DNA of 64,000 nt, from positions 3,071,220-3,135,219 of the forward strand of contig NZ_KI911562.1 of NCBI RefSeq assembly GCF_000515315.1, written 5' to 3'. A program made the position numbers and the translations under genes. This DNA comes from Asinibacterium sp. OR53. GTDB taxonomy: Bacteria; Bacteroidota; Bacteroidia; Chitinophagales; Chitinophagaceae. Below, in pieces: positions 47,463-56,342 of this stretch (the stretch's first letter is position 1; each line of letters begins with the position of its first letter). The notes beneath the pieces are model-generated. The model had not been told where the DNA came from. It did not search any database and saw only the letters and a program-made list of their open reading frames with translations.

Positions 47463-47912
47463 ATGGAAAATTTCAAACTCCACTATATGAAAGAGTCAGC
47501 AATTTACCCTGGTGAATATATCCTGCTTCCTGAATTGGAAGTTTTTTTACTTGATACTAAACCAGCGGCTCCGGCGAATATGGCAATACCTCCGGTCAAT
47601 ATGACTGAGACGGAAGACTGCTTTAACATAGAAATATCTTTGCCCGGAGTAAAAAGAGAAGATATATTCATTCATATGCACAACAATACTTTGCTTTTGT
47701 TTGTATTGAAGGAAAAAATAACAAAAGAAAAAAATGAAAAGTCTAGGATGCACGAATTTGAGTCTAATGCCTTGAAACGCCATATCCCGCTGCCTTCTAA
47801 TGTGGACCCGGGGTTCATGAGTGCGGAATATAAGCAGGGTATCCTACAGATCTATATTCCCAAAACTACTCAACAATCGACAGATAAAGACATACAGGTA
47901 ATTGTTTATTGA
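47463..47912 (+). CDS. Small heat shock protein, Hsp20 family (divergent)
   Basis: 149 residues from MENFKLHYMKES (47463). The alpha-crystallin domain runs from FNIEISLPGVKREDIFIHMH to KQGILQIYIPK (about 55-145), with an ordinary VDPGFMSAEYKQGILQI end motif. It is an ATP-independent holdase chaperone. The N-terminal arm is short and unlike that of the next Hsp20. Probably transcribed with the DUF892 gene. Confidence 0.85.
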   Translation: MENFKLHYMKESAIYPGEYILLPELEVFLLDTKPAAPANMAIPPVNMTETEDCFNIEISLPGVKREDIFIHMHNNTLLLFVLKEKITKEKNEKSRMHEFESNALKRHIPLPSNVDPGFMSAEYKQGILQIYIPKTTQQSTDKDIQVIVY

Positions 47913-47942
47913 ATGCATTTCTGTATATACGGTTATTTTCAC

Positions 47943-48007
47943 TGATGAGTCTCATCACATGCACTGATGGAAATCGTTTGATGTGCTTTTTAAGAAAAAT
48001 AAATTTG
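47943..48007 (+). promoter_or_regulatory. Hsp20 promoter with tandem activator sites
   Basis: TGATGAGTCTCA (47943-47954) is an exact TGA-N6-TCA within a longer palindrome; TGATGGAAATCG (47965-47976) is a one-mismatch site 22 bp downstream. A -33 TTTG (47977-47980), a 19-bp spacer and a -7 TAAATTTG (48000-48007) follow exactly. The ATG is at 48046. Confidence 0.7.
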
Positions 48008-48045
48008 TTCTGCAATTATCCATTCAATAATCAAAATATAAAATT

Positions 48046-48489
48046 ATGGGAACACAAACACTTGCAAGGCAATCAGAAAGAAAGCCTTCATTATTCGATG
48101 ATTTTTTCAAACCATGGAATGAATGGTTTGGCAATGGCGGCTCCTGGGGTCGTACGATGGATGTACCAGCAGTGAATATTTCCGAACAAAAAGACGAATA
48201 CCTGGTATCACTGGCCGCTCCCGGTATGAAAAAAGATGATTTCAAAATTGATGTTGATGGCAACATCCTCACCATCAGTTCCGAAAAAGAGGAAAGCAGA
48301 GAAGAAAAAGAGAAGAAATTTACCAGGAAGGAATACAGTTATTCGTCTTTTAGCCGAAGCTTCACGTTGCCTGATGAAGTTAACAAAGAAAAGATCGAAG
48401 CAAAGTATGAAGATGGAATTCTTAAAGTTTCTTTACCTCACAGGGAGGGGGCAAAGATGCCACAGGCGAAACATATCGCCGTGAAGTAA
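48046..48489 (+). CDS. Small heat shock protein, Hsp20 family
   Basis: 147 residues. Typical alpha-crystallin core: VNISEQKDEYLVSLAAPGMK, FKIDVDGNILTISSEKEE, YSSFSRSFTLPDEV and KYEDGILKVSLPH (the IxV-like edge is weak). ATP-independent holdase, similar in role to mycobacterial HspX. It has its own strong-looking promoter and terminator, so it can be expressed independently. Confidence 0.93.
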   Translation: MGTQTLARQSERKPSLFDDFFKPWNEWFGNGGSWGRTMDVPAVNISEQKDEYLVSLAAPGMKKDDFKIDVDGNILTISSEKEESREEKEKKFTRKEYSYSSFSRSFTLPDEVNKEKIEAKYEDGILKVSLPHREGAKMPQAKHIAVK

Positions 48490-48510
48490 GCCTACTAATT
48501 GTGTGGCTTA

Positions 48511-48540
48511 GAGCCCCGTCTCTCAGGGTGGCGGGGCTTC
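48511..48540 (+). terminator. Terminator after Hsp20
   Basis: AGCCCCG (48512-48518) and CGGGGCT (48532-48538) form a strong stem; TCTTATATT follows. Incomplete T-run, so termination may be leaky, which would suit read-through into the next two genes, for which no clear promoter is seen. Confidence 0.65.
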
Positions 48541-48559
48541 TTATATTAACATTTATCGT

Positions 48560-49069
48560 ATGACAGAACTAGATCTTTGGCTGGATTCTTATGATGATAT
48601 TTATTCCGATTTTGATAGCCGGCATTATCTCAAGCGGAGAATATCGGAAGATTTTTTATATGAATTACGCAGAGAAATGAAATATAAAGAACATAATGCC
48701 GAAGGCCTGTTCCTCTTACTGCCACAGGAGCAAAGGAATGAAGAATCAGAAAAAGTGATTGTAAGCAGTCTCAGCGATTTTTTCAGGCGCCAATTTCTGT
48801 TTCATCAGCTTAAATGTAGGGGTAAGCTGAGAAAAGGCATTTTGACTCTATTAAGTGGGATAATGATCATACTTCTGAACTCCTGGAGCGATTTTCCTCT
48901 TTCTCCCTCTCATATTATTGTTAGTATTAAGGCCCTGCTGGAACCGGCCGGCTGGTTTTTAATTTGGGCTTCTTTTGATTTTCTTTTTTATGATTTTACA
49001 AGGCTAAAAAATGAAAGAGATTTCTATAAGCTGCTGAGTGAAATACATATTTATTTCAAATCGGCCTGA
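48560..49069 (+). CDS. Membrane protein of unknown function
   Basis: 169 residues, not recognised. The N-terminal half is charged and helical (RRISEDFLYELRREMKYKEH), followed by two hydrophobic helices (ILTLLSGIMIILLNSW and LLEPAGWFLIWASFDFLFYD) and a short cytoplasmic end. Probably an inner-membrane stress protein by context. The next gene follows within 50 bp. Confidence 0.65.
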   Translation: MTELDLWLDSYDDIYSDFDSRHYLKRRISEDFLYELRREMKYKEHNAEGLFLLLPQEQRNEESEKVIVSSLSDFFRRQFLFHQLKCRGKLRKGILTLLSGIMIILLNSWSDFPLSPSHIIVSIKALLEPAGWFLIWASFDFLFYDFTRLKNERDFYKLLSEIHIYFKSA

Positions 49070-49114
49070 GTCAACTTGTTTTCAATATTTATCTATCAGA
49101 AAAATAGTAATGCT

Positions 49115-50689
49115 GTGAAATTCAGGCTAACTATATGCATCATTTTACTGTTGAGTTATACGTCCTATTCGCAAATCACTCCGGACAGGTTGCGAAATTT
49201 TGTTTCTAATGGAAAAAACACCCCTGGATCGATTACTCCGTATCCGGTTGAAATCATAACATTCTATGAAAAACTTGGTTTTAAGACTGCATGGATACAA
49301 CAAGAAAATAAAGAGAATCTGATTTTTTTGCTAACCGTGCTTAAGCAGTCGGCAAATTGGGGCTTACTGGATGAAGATTATGCAACTGGCTTCCTTGAAG
49401 AATTTTGCAATGGGCATCTTTCATTGCAGAATGCCGATGATTCTATGAAAAGAGAAATCAGAATTTCCGGCATAGCTATTCACTTTTACAGAAGTATTGC
49501 ATTTGGCAATATTATACCACAACTTGGCTACGACGGACTTGAGTATGAACCCGCATGCTATGATATTCCAGTATTATTAGCTAACGCCATTGAGACGAAG
49601 TCCATGCCGCTATTAAAAGAGCAGCTTAACCCTCCTCTGATTGAGGTTAACACCCTGGAAAATAAAATAAAACAACTGAATGCCAGGATGTCTGAAAGCG
49701 ATTTTAAAGAGGTTGTCATCGTATCTAATAAGGTTAACTCAAGTAATACTGCGCTGATACTAAAACTCTATCAATTGGCAATTTTGGATTCTGTCAATAT
49801 CCATCTGTCTGACAATTCATTAAAAAAAGCAATCCGGGAGGCGCAACGCCAGTTTAATTTAATGTCCGATGGAGTACTCCGCTCAACTATTTTGGAACAA
49901 TTGAACGTTTCGCTATATAAAAGATTACAGCAACTAAGTCTTTCTGTTAATTATTACCGATGGTTGTATTGTCTTATCCGGGACCAAACGGTAATTGTTG
50001 TAAATATCCCAGCCGCATATATGAATGTATACCGGGGCAACCGGTCAATCCTGGAAATGCGAATGGTACTTGGAAAAGTGTCTACTCCAACGCCAACACT
50101 GGCAAGCAGGATCAGCAAAGTAATTCTGTATCCTTACTGGCATGTTCCATTTAGTATTGTTGCCAAAGAGCTATTACCCCTGATCAAGGCAAATCCTGCA
50201 TTCGTTGGTGCTGGTAATTTTCAGATATTGAACAGCGCCGGGAAGATCATAAATCCTTACAACATAAAATGGCAGGATTTAAGCATAAAGCATTTCCCAT
50301 ATACTATTCGCCAAAGCACCGGATGCGATAATGCGTTGGGGCTGTTGAAACTGGACTTTTATAGCCCTTTCGGCGTGTATTTGCATGATACCCCCTTCAA
50401 GAATGCCTTCATGTTGAATAAAAGGTATTTCAGTCATGGGTGCCTGAGGATGGAAAGCCCTATGAAGCTGGGCCATCTTGTGTTAGAAGCCCACCCCCTG
50501 GCAATCGATACGCTCGAACAAAAGGGCTGTCTCAAAAACCGGTCCCCCATAACAGTCTCTGCAGATAACCCTATGCCCGTGATCGTATGGTACAACCCGG
50601 CGGGGTGTGATTCAACCGGCAGAGTCCTGTTTTACGAAGACATCTATGGAAAATTCCATCTGAAAGAAGGCAAATCAGCAAAAAATTAA
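49115..50689 (+). CDS. L,D-transpeptidase (YcbB type)
   Basis: About 525 residues. GTG at 49115 is preferred because it gives a signal peptide (MKFRLTICIILLLSYTSYSQ); TTG at 49076 would add 13 residues. Parts: N-terminal domain, a peptidoglycan-binding-like region (about 240-270), and the YkuD catalytic domain with SHGCLRMESP (Cys nucleophile and His). It makes 3-3 cross-links in the cell wall, a change linked to non-growing cells in other bacteria. The stop overlaps the convergent regulator gene by 4 bp. Confidence 0.88.
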   Translation: MKFRLTICIILLLSYTSYSQITPDRLRNFVSNGKNTPGSITPYPVEIITFYEKLGFKTAWIQQENKENLIFLLTVLKQSANWGLLDEDYATGFLEEFCNGHLSLQNADDSMKREIRISGIAIHFYRSIAFGNIIPQLGYDGLEYEPACYDIPVLLANAIETKSMPLLKEQLNPPLIEVNTLENKIKQLNARMSESDFKEVVIVSNKVNSSNTALILKLYQLAILDSVNIHLSDNSLKKAIREAQRQFNLMSDGVLRSTILEQLNVSLYKRLQQLSLSVNYYRWLYCLIRDQTVIVVNIPAAYMNVYRGNRSILEMRMVLGKVSTPTPTLASRISKVILYPYWHVPFSIVAKELLPLIKANPAFVGAGNFQILNSAGKIINPYNIKWQDLSIKHFPYTIRQSTGCDNALGLLKLDFYSPFGVYLHDTPFKNAFMLNKRYFSHGCLRMESPMKLGHLVLEAHPLAIDTLEQKGCLKNRSPITVSADNPMPVIVWYNPAGCDSTGRVLFYEDIYGKFHLKEGKSAKN

Positions 50690-51741
50690 CCGAATAAATT
50701 TTCAAGTTTCTCCTGATTAAGAATACTGATCCGGCCATCATGTATATCGATCAGTTTTTCATTCTTAAAATCACTGAGTGTTCTTATAAGAGATTCTGTA
50801 GCAGTACCCGCCATGGTAGCCAGATTTTCACGACTGAGGTCAATATCAAAATTTTGCCCCCCCTTCATATACTTTGCCTGGATTAGCAAAAGTGTATCTG
50901 CAACTTTCTTCCGGAGGGAATTATAAGCAAGTTTTAAAAGTTGATTTTCTTTTTCCGAAATATTCTTTGCGAGTAGCTGAATAAACTTCCGGGAAACTTC
51001 CGGGTTCTTGTCGATTAATTCATCAAAGTCTTCTTTGGGTATCACCGCCAGTTCCAGATCTTCCAGTGCTTCAGCAGTATCTTTATAGGTAGATTTTTCT
51101 AAAAGAGCGATATGTCCTACAAAATCTCCGGCACTGAAAAGATCGGTCACCAACTCTTTTCCGTCCTTGTTTGTTTTATATGCCTTTATTTTCCCCTTTA
51201 TAATATAATAAATGCGACTAGGATGATTCCCCTCAGAATAGATCGTTTGCTTTTTTTTATACCGGTTAATATTCCTGTCTTCAGTAAGTGCTTGCAATTC
51301 TTTTTTGCCAGACGATGCTTCAAGAAGCTGTCTAACACCGGCCAGACTAGCATTGAGTTCCTGTTTCAGCAGGTCTAACTTCTTTATCCGGCTGTTGACC
51401 GCATTCAGCAATTCTGTACCATCAAACGGTTTTATAAGGTAATCGTCTGCACCCAATTCCATTCCTTTGCGAAAATCGCTTCGTTCGGCCCTGGCAGTAA
51501 GAAAGATGAATGGCGTATTTTTTATCACTTCATTATTTTGAATAGCATGAAGTACCCCATATCCATCAAGCTCAGGCATCATAATATCGCAGATAATCAG
51601 ATCCGGTTTATTCTCGATCGCCTTTACCACTCCCGCTTTTCCATTTTCTGCCGTGATCACCATATAATTCGATAATTTCAATATTTCCGAAGTGTTATTT
51701 CTGATATCTTCATTGTCTTCAATGATTAATATCTTTTTCAT
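50686..51741 (-). CDS. Response regulator fused to a Crp/Fnr-type regulator
   Basis: 351 residues from MKKILIIEDNEDIR (51741). Receiver domain 1-120 with phospho-Asp at 52 (LIICDIMMPELDG) and Lys in FIKPF-like IKPFDG; cyclic-nucleotide-binding fold about 150-265; winged helix with recognition helix ATESLIRTLSDFK, which keeps Glu (316) and Arg (320) at the positions by which CRP (E181, R185) and FNR (E209, R213) read TGA half-sites. No Cys cluster for an Fe-S sensor. The overlapping histidine kinase gene is its partner. The likely target sites are TGA-N6-TCA boxes in this region (see findings). Start at 51759 is also possible. Confidence 0.9.
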   Translation of the reverse strand: MKKILIIEDNEDIRNNTSEILKLSNYMVITAENGKAGVVKAIENKPDLIICDIMMPELDGYGVLHAIQNNEVIKNTPFIFLTARAERSDFRKGMELGADDYLIKPFDGTELLNAVNSRIKKLDLLKQELNASLAGVRQLLEASSGKKELQALTEDRNINRYKKKQTIYSEGNHPSRIYYIIKGKIKAYKTNKDGKELVTDLFSAGDFVGHIALLEKSTYKDTAEALEDLELAVIPKEDFDELIDKNPEVSRKFIQLLAKNISEKENQLLKLAYNSLRKKVADTLLLIQAKYMKGGQNFDIDLSRENLATMAGTATESLIRTLSDFKNEKLIDIHDGRISILNQEKLENLFG

Positions 51742-53350
51742 AACGATTGGTTTTTTCATTAAAAGTTATTATAAACTCAGTGCCTTCCAGCAATTCGCTT
51801 TTGCATTCAACTGAACCGTTCATCAATTCAGCATATTTAGATACAATGTGTAGCCCAAGGCCTGTTCCCTGTATACCGGTGACATTGTTCCCCCGGAAAA
51901 ATCTTTCCATTAAATGCTTTTGGTCATCTTTCGAAATGCCTATGCCCTGATCTGTTATTGAAAAAATAAAACGGTCCTCATCAGAATATGTTTTGATCCT
52001 GATAAGACTTGCTTCCGGAGAAAATTTGCCGGCATTCGATACCAGGTTCATAATAATATGCTTCAGTAATGTGGGATCTAAAAAAACCATGGAATGACCA
52101 TCATGAACATAATTGATTACCTGCCCCTTCTTCAGGGTATTTTTTATTTCATCTGTTACCGATACGATCAGATGCTGAATATCAAATTCAGTGTATTTAA
52201 CGTTAATTTTCCCCTCTTCAATTTTGTCCACGCTGAGAAAATCGTTTAAAATGTCGGTCAGCATATTTGCAGATGAGATAATTCGTTTCAGATGCCTATC
52301 CCGCTTTGCCTGATCGTTGTTGTTATTGTATTGCTCTAATAAGTAAACCGATGAGAGTATAGTACTTAAAGGAGTTCGGAATTCGTGAGAAGCCATAGAC
52401 ACAAACCGGGATTTAAGTTCATTCAATTCCTTCTCTTTTTCCAGCAATTTGGAAAGTTCTTCCTTGGACAATTCCAATTGTTGTATGGCGGTTTTAAGCT
52501 CCTTCGTTCGCTGTTCAATTTTTCCTTCCAACTCATCATTCAGGTTTTTAATTTCCGTTTCCGACTTTTTACGGATAGAAATATCACTCACAAAAGCTAT
52601 GATACATTGTTCGTTATCCCGGATATAGCTGCTAAGACTTACTTCTACGGGGAATTCAGTTCCATCCTTTTTAACGGCAAACAAATCCATACCAACTCCC
52701 ATAGGCCTGTTCTTCGGATGCGCTATGTAGTGACCCCTGTGATGTAAATGTTTAGAATGATACCTTGTTGGAATCAGCAACTCTATCTTCTTTTTTAATA
52801 TTTCTTCCTTGCTGTAGCCAAAAAGCATTAAAGCGAAAAGATTAATATTAATTATTTCACCGTAGCTATTTGTTTCTATGATTCCCATGCTGGCATATTC
52901 AAGCAATGCATCAAATCTTTGCTTATCCTGTGCGATCATTCGTTCAGTTTCTTTTACGCTGTCAATCTTATCAATTACAACGATGTAATAAATTCTTTCT
53001 TTATTTTTAAATGGTCTGATCGATAACTCTCCCCAGAACGACCGTCCATTCTTAGATATATATTCTGTCTGTTCGCAAAAAAACCCTTCTCTTTCTAATG
53101 TGACAATACGGTTTTCTATCTCTGCATCTGTAAGTTTTATTATCCTGCGTTGATCTACCTGAGTCATGTCTATTTCAGCAGATGCATCAAAATCAAACAA
53201 CTTAAGCCAGGCAGCATTACAAAAAACAATTTTTGTAGTATCCTTTTCTACAATGGCAGCTCCTTCTTTTATGCTATTGCATAATGTTATCAAAAAGTCA
53301 TTTTTTGCAATATCCATAACGAGTATCGGCGCTTGCATACAGGTATTCAT
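51719..53350 (-). CDS. PAS-domain sensor histidine kinase
   Basis: 543 residues from ATG 53350 (others at 53338 and 53317; a TTG at 53389). Two PAS domains (about 15-130 and 145-255), a coiled coil, then the HisKA site MASHEFRTPLS (phospho-His) and HATPase with NLVSNAGKFS and GTGLGLHIVSKY. No transmembrane helix, so it senses a cytoplasmic signal. The second PAS has SKHLHHRGHYIAHP.. and RPMGVGMDL, which resembles FixL-type PAS but also many haem-free ones. Its 3' end overlaps the response-regulator gene by 23 bp. Promoter with two activator sites: likely autoregulated. Confidence 0.88.
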   Translation of the reverse strand: MNTCMQAPILVMDIAKNDFLITLCNSIKEGAAIVEKDTTKIVFCNAAWLKLFDFDASAEIDMTQVDQRRIIKLTDAEIENRIVTLEREGFFCEQTEYISKNGRSFWGELSIRPFKNKERIYYIVVIDKIDSVKETERMIAQDKQRFDALLEYASMGIIETNSYGEIININLFALMLFGYSKEEILKKKIELLIPTRYHSKHLHHRGHYIAHPKNRPMGVGMDLFAVKKDGTEFPVEVSLSSYIRDNEQCIIAFVSDISIRKKSETEIKNLNDELEGKIEQRTKELKTAIQQLELSKEELSKLLEKEKELNELKSRFVSMASHEFRTPLSTILSSVYLLEQYNNNNDQAKRDRHLKRIISSANMLTDILNDFLSVDKIEEGKINVKYTEFDIQHLIVSVTDEIKNTLKKGQVINYVHDGHSMVFLDPTLLKHIIMNLVSNAGKFSPEASLIRIKTYSDEDRFIFSITDQGIGISKDDQKHLMERFFRGNNVTGIQGTGLGLHIVSKYAELMNGSVECKSELLEGTEFIITFNEKTNRYEKDINH

Positions 53351-53475
53351 TGAGTGTTGCAACAGTGAAAGCACTACTAAAATACTCAACTACCATAAAT
53401 AATCCTATACCGATTGCACCCCGGTAGAGGCCTCGATAAAGGATTAAATGCCAGCCACTTAAAATTGCTACAAAT

Positions 53476-53540
53476 ACAAACTATATATCCGTCTACACGC
53501 ATCAAATGACGATACTCATGAACATTCATGAGTATCGTCA
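53476..53540 (-). promoter_or_regulatory. Kinase-regulator operon promoter with two sites in a 34-bp palindrome
   Basis: TGACGATACTCATGAA (53507-53522) and its perfect reverse complement (53525-53540) hold two exact TGA-N6-TCA sites 22 bp apart. A TAGTTTG -7-like element begins at 53483 on the minus strand, 29.5 and 51.5 bp from the two centres. The palindrome also lies just after the pfkB-like gene and could form a hairpin in that transcript. Confidence 0.6.
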
Positions 53541-53554
53541 TAGTTATAGATAGA

Positions 53555-54481
53555 TTATTCTGAAAGAAGGAAATATAACCCATCGGCATCTTCCTTGTGA
53601 CACAATCCGGTTCCCGGGTTCATAGTGGCGGCAGTACCACAAGCTACGCCGTATTGCAATGCCTGCTTCAGGTTGCTTCCTTTTGTAAGACTGTATACAA
53701 TACCGGCCACCATGCTGTCGCCGGCTCCTACCGTACTTTTTACTTTCACTTTCGGAGGGGATACTCGATAAATTTCATCTCGCGTAACAAGCATTGCTCC
53801 TTCTTTGCCTAGTGACACTACAATTATCTCACACTTATACTGCTGAATGACATTTTTTGCTATTCCTTCAACCTGATCAATATGAATACTGCTCAGCCCA
53901 ACCAAAGCAGATAGCTCAGCCAAATTTGGTTTGATCAGGTAAACACCCTGAATAACAGCTTCTTTTAATGCATTCCCGGATATATCAACAATAAGTTTTG
54001 CATTTTTTCTTTCAGCATTTTTTGTCAACTGTTCAAAAATGCCCAGGGGAACACCTGGTGGTAAACTCCCGCTTACAACAATAAAGTCGACATCTTTTAT
54101 TTCGTTCAAGGCATTAAGACATTGTTTCCACTCATTTCCGCTTAATTTACCGGCGGGCATGCCCAACCGGTATTGGTTATCCGTATGCTCATCTTTTATG
54201 ATGAAATTTTCTCTGGTTTCATTAATGGTCTCAATAATAATGGTATGAATACTTTCTTTTTCAAGGAGATGATTAAGAAATTTACCCGTATAGCCGCCTG
54301 ACAATAATATACAGGTTGCGTTTCCTCCTATTTTCTTTATCGCCCTTGCCACATTTATACCTCCGCCGCCCGGCTCAAGTTTTACTTTTGAGCATTGCAG
54401 TTTTTTATCGGGTATTAAAAAGGGAATTGATGCACTTTTATCAATACAAGGACTAAAAGTAATAGTAACAATAGATGACAT
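53555..54481 (-). CDS. PfkB-family hexose/phosphofructo kinase
   Basis: 308 residues of the ribokinase fold. PGGGGINVARAIKKIGG is the sugar-binding motif, and GAGDSMVAGIVY the ATP/catalytic Asp motif. Nearest to 1-phosphofructokinase/Pfk-2 (fructose-6-phosphate kinase). Pfk-2-type enzymes appear in hypoxia-induced sets such as the DosR regulon of mycobacteria. Last gene of the four-gene operon starting at 57440; 5 bp after ldhA. Confidence 0.85.
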   Translation of the reverse strand: MSSIVTITFSPCIDKSASIPFLIPDKKLQCSKVKLEPGGGGINVARAIKKIGGNATCILLSGGYTGKFLNHLLEKESIHTIIIETINETRENFIIKDEHTDNQYRLGMPAGKLSGNEWKQCLNALNEIKDVDFIVVSGSLPPGVPLGIFEQLTKNAERKNAKLIVDISGNALKEAVIQGVYLIKPNLAELSALVGLSSIHIDQVEGIAKNVIQQYKCEIIVVSLGKEGAMLVTRDEIYRVSPPKVKVKSTVGAGDSMVAGIVYSLTKGSNLKQALQYGVACGTAATMNPGTGLCHKEDADGLYFLLSE

Positions 54482-54486
54482 AAAAA

Positions 54487-55488
54487 TTAAATTACTTTGG
54501 ACCTCAATTCATGCTTATTAGTTTTCCCTTTTTCCCAGCAATCGATATTATAAAAGGTAGTTGATGCAATATTGCTCAATGCTTCTTTTGTTGCAAAAGC
54601 CTGATGTGGAGTAATGAGTACATTGGGCATATCCAATAGCTTTTTCAATAAAGGGTCTTCCATTTTCTTGTCCGAAAGATCATGAAAGAAAATACCTTTC
54701 TCATTTTCATACACATCCGCCCCATAGTAGCTTATCTGGCCGCTTTCTAACCCTGCAATAACATCGGCAGTATTCACGCATCCGCCACGGCCGGTATTAA
54801 TCAGCATTACACCGCGTTGCATGAGGGCAATGAGCTTGCTATCGACCAAATATCTTGTCTTGGGTGTAAGACAGGTATTGATGCTGATGATATTAGATTC
54901 ACTGCATAATCTCGTAAGAGTTACGTATTCCAACCCATATTGATGTTTGAGTTTTTCATTCTCCTGGATGTCATACCCCATGAGATGGCACCCAAATCCA
55001 TGTAATATTTTAACCAATACACTGCCGATTTTACCTACTCCGATAATGCCTATAGTTTTGTTATGCAGATCAAACCCTATGAGGTTGGAAATAGTAAAAT
55101 TATGCAGGTGTACCTGCCTGTCTGAAAGAATGATTTTTCTGTTCATTGATAATATCAGCGCAAGGGCATGTTCTGCAACAGCATAAGGAGAGTATTCAGG
55201 TACATTCGCCACTCGTATTCCCAATTCAACCGCTTTCTTCAAATCTACGTTATCATGTCCTGCTGCTCGGATAGCAATAAACTTTATCCCGTTTTGCCGT
55301 AATCTTTTCAAAACATCTGCAGAGCCGTCATCCGACGTAAAAATGCTGATTACATCATAGCCTATCGATTCATCGGTAGTATCAAGCGACAATGCTGTTT
55401 CTGTAAATGAAATATCATTATGGAGAAAATTAGCCTTTAACAGATAAGGCTGTTCAAATCGCTGTGTACTATAGAAAAGAATTTTCAT
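54487..55488 (-). CDS. ldhA: D-lactate dehydrogenase-type 2-hydroxyacid dehydrogenase
   Basis: 333 residues. NAD-binding motif GIIGVGKIGSVLVKILHGFG, catalytic Arg in NTCLTPKTRYLV, Glu in ENEKGIFFHDLS and His in ITPHQAFAT. The KGIFFHDLSD segment is typical of fermentative LdhA. Reduces pyruvate to D-lactate and regenerates NAD+ when respiration is limited. 24 bp after the universal stress protein gene of the same operon. Confidence 0.88.
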   Translation of the reverse strand: MKILFYSTQRFEQPYLLKANFLHNDISFTETALSLDTTDESIGYDVISIFTSDDGSADVLKRLRQNGIKFIAIRAAGHDNVDLKKAVELGIRVANVPEYSPYAVAEHALALILSMNRKIILSDRQVHLHNFTISNLIGFDLHNKTIGIIGVGKIGSVLVKILHGFGCHLMGYDIQENEKLKHQYGLEYVTLTRLCSESNIISINTCLTPKTRYLVDSKLIALMQRGVMLINTGRGGCVNTADVIAGLESGQISYYGADVYENEKGIFFHDLSDKKMEDPLLKKLLDMPNVLITPHQAFATKEALSNIASTTFYNIDCWEKGKTNKHELRSKVI

Positions 55489-55512
55489 TTTTTCAACTCC
55501 TTTCAGGCTATT

Positions 55513-56340
55513 TTATTCATGAATGGCCATAACAGGAATATGCGCATGAAGCACGATCTGTTTTGAATGGCTGTAATGAAATATTTTACTGATAAGGCTA
55601 TGTTTTTTTGGAATGATGATGAGTAAATCCAGTTTGTTCTTTTCGGCAAATTCAATAATACCTTGTTCCGCGACCGGATTCTTGATAAAATGATACTTGG
55701 GGTGCATTTCGCCTAGCATTTCCTGCAACAGACCAGATTCTTCTATTGTCTCTGAGCTGAAAGCATTCCTGGGCTCTTCACTTACATGTAATACATGCAG
55801 TTCTGCTTTAAATTCTTCAACTAATTCACGAATCTCTTTTACCCGTACGGATTCTATAACCTCTCTAAAATCGCAGGCAAGTCCTATTTTCCGGATATTT
55901 TTGAATTTTGTCAAAGGTGGTACAATCGTCAAAGGCCATTGCACCCGATCCAGGGCGCCTGTTGTTTTTCCTCCAAATAAAAACCGCTCGATTCCACTGG
56001 CGGTCTCTGCCCCCATTACCACAGCATACGGCTTAACTGTAGCGCAATACTCTGTTAACCTGAAAAGCACATCTCCGGCTTTTATTTCGTTGTGAATAAT
56101 TATTCTATCGCCTGTTCGAGCCAATAGTTTTTCTTTGAGCTTTTCAATTTTCTGTTCTGCGTCTGCTTCCAATAGTTCAATACTAAAGGCCGGCATAGGC
56201 ACTTCACCTACCGGCACTGGAATTGCGTAGACGTGAAATAGTGTTAGACGGGCACCAAGCATGCATGCCATATCAGCTGCATAATCCACTGCATTGAGTG
56301 AGACGGGTGAAAAATCGGTAGGGGCAATAATTGTTCTCAT
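55513..56340 (-). CDS. Universal stress protein, tandem UspA domains
   Basis: 275 residues with two Usp folds (about 1-145 and 150-275). The first domain has VVMGAETASGIERFLFGGKTTGALDRVQWPLTIV, resembling the ATP-binding G-2x-G-9x-G-(S/T) loop; the second lacks it. Part of the operon baeRF-usp-ldhA-pfkB; 2 bp after the ribosome hibernation gene. Confidence 0.87.
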   Translation of the reverse strand: MRTIIAPTDFSPVSLNAVDYAADMACMLGARLTLFHVYAIPVPVGEVPMPAFSIELLEADAEQKIEKLKEKLLARTGDRIIIHNEIKAGDVLFRLTEYCATVKPYAVVMGAETASGIERFLFGGKTTGALDRVQWPLTIVPPLTKFKNIRKIGLACDFREVIESVRVKEIRELVEEFKAELHVLHVSEEPRNAFSSETIEESGLLQEMLGEMHPKYHFIKNPVAEQGIIEFAEKNKLDLLIIIPKKHSLISKIFHYSHSKQIVLHAHIPVMAIHE

Positions 56341-56342
56341 AA

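Noticed and set aside
51719..53350. Second PAS domain as a FixL-type haem oxygen sensor
   Set aside because: The H-x3-H-x2-HY segment also occurs in many haem-free PAS domains, so haem binding cannot be claimed from sequence.
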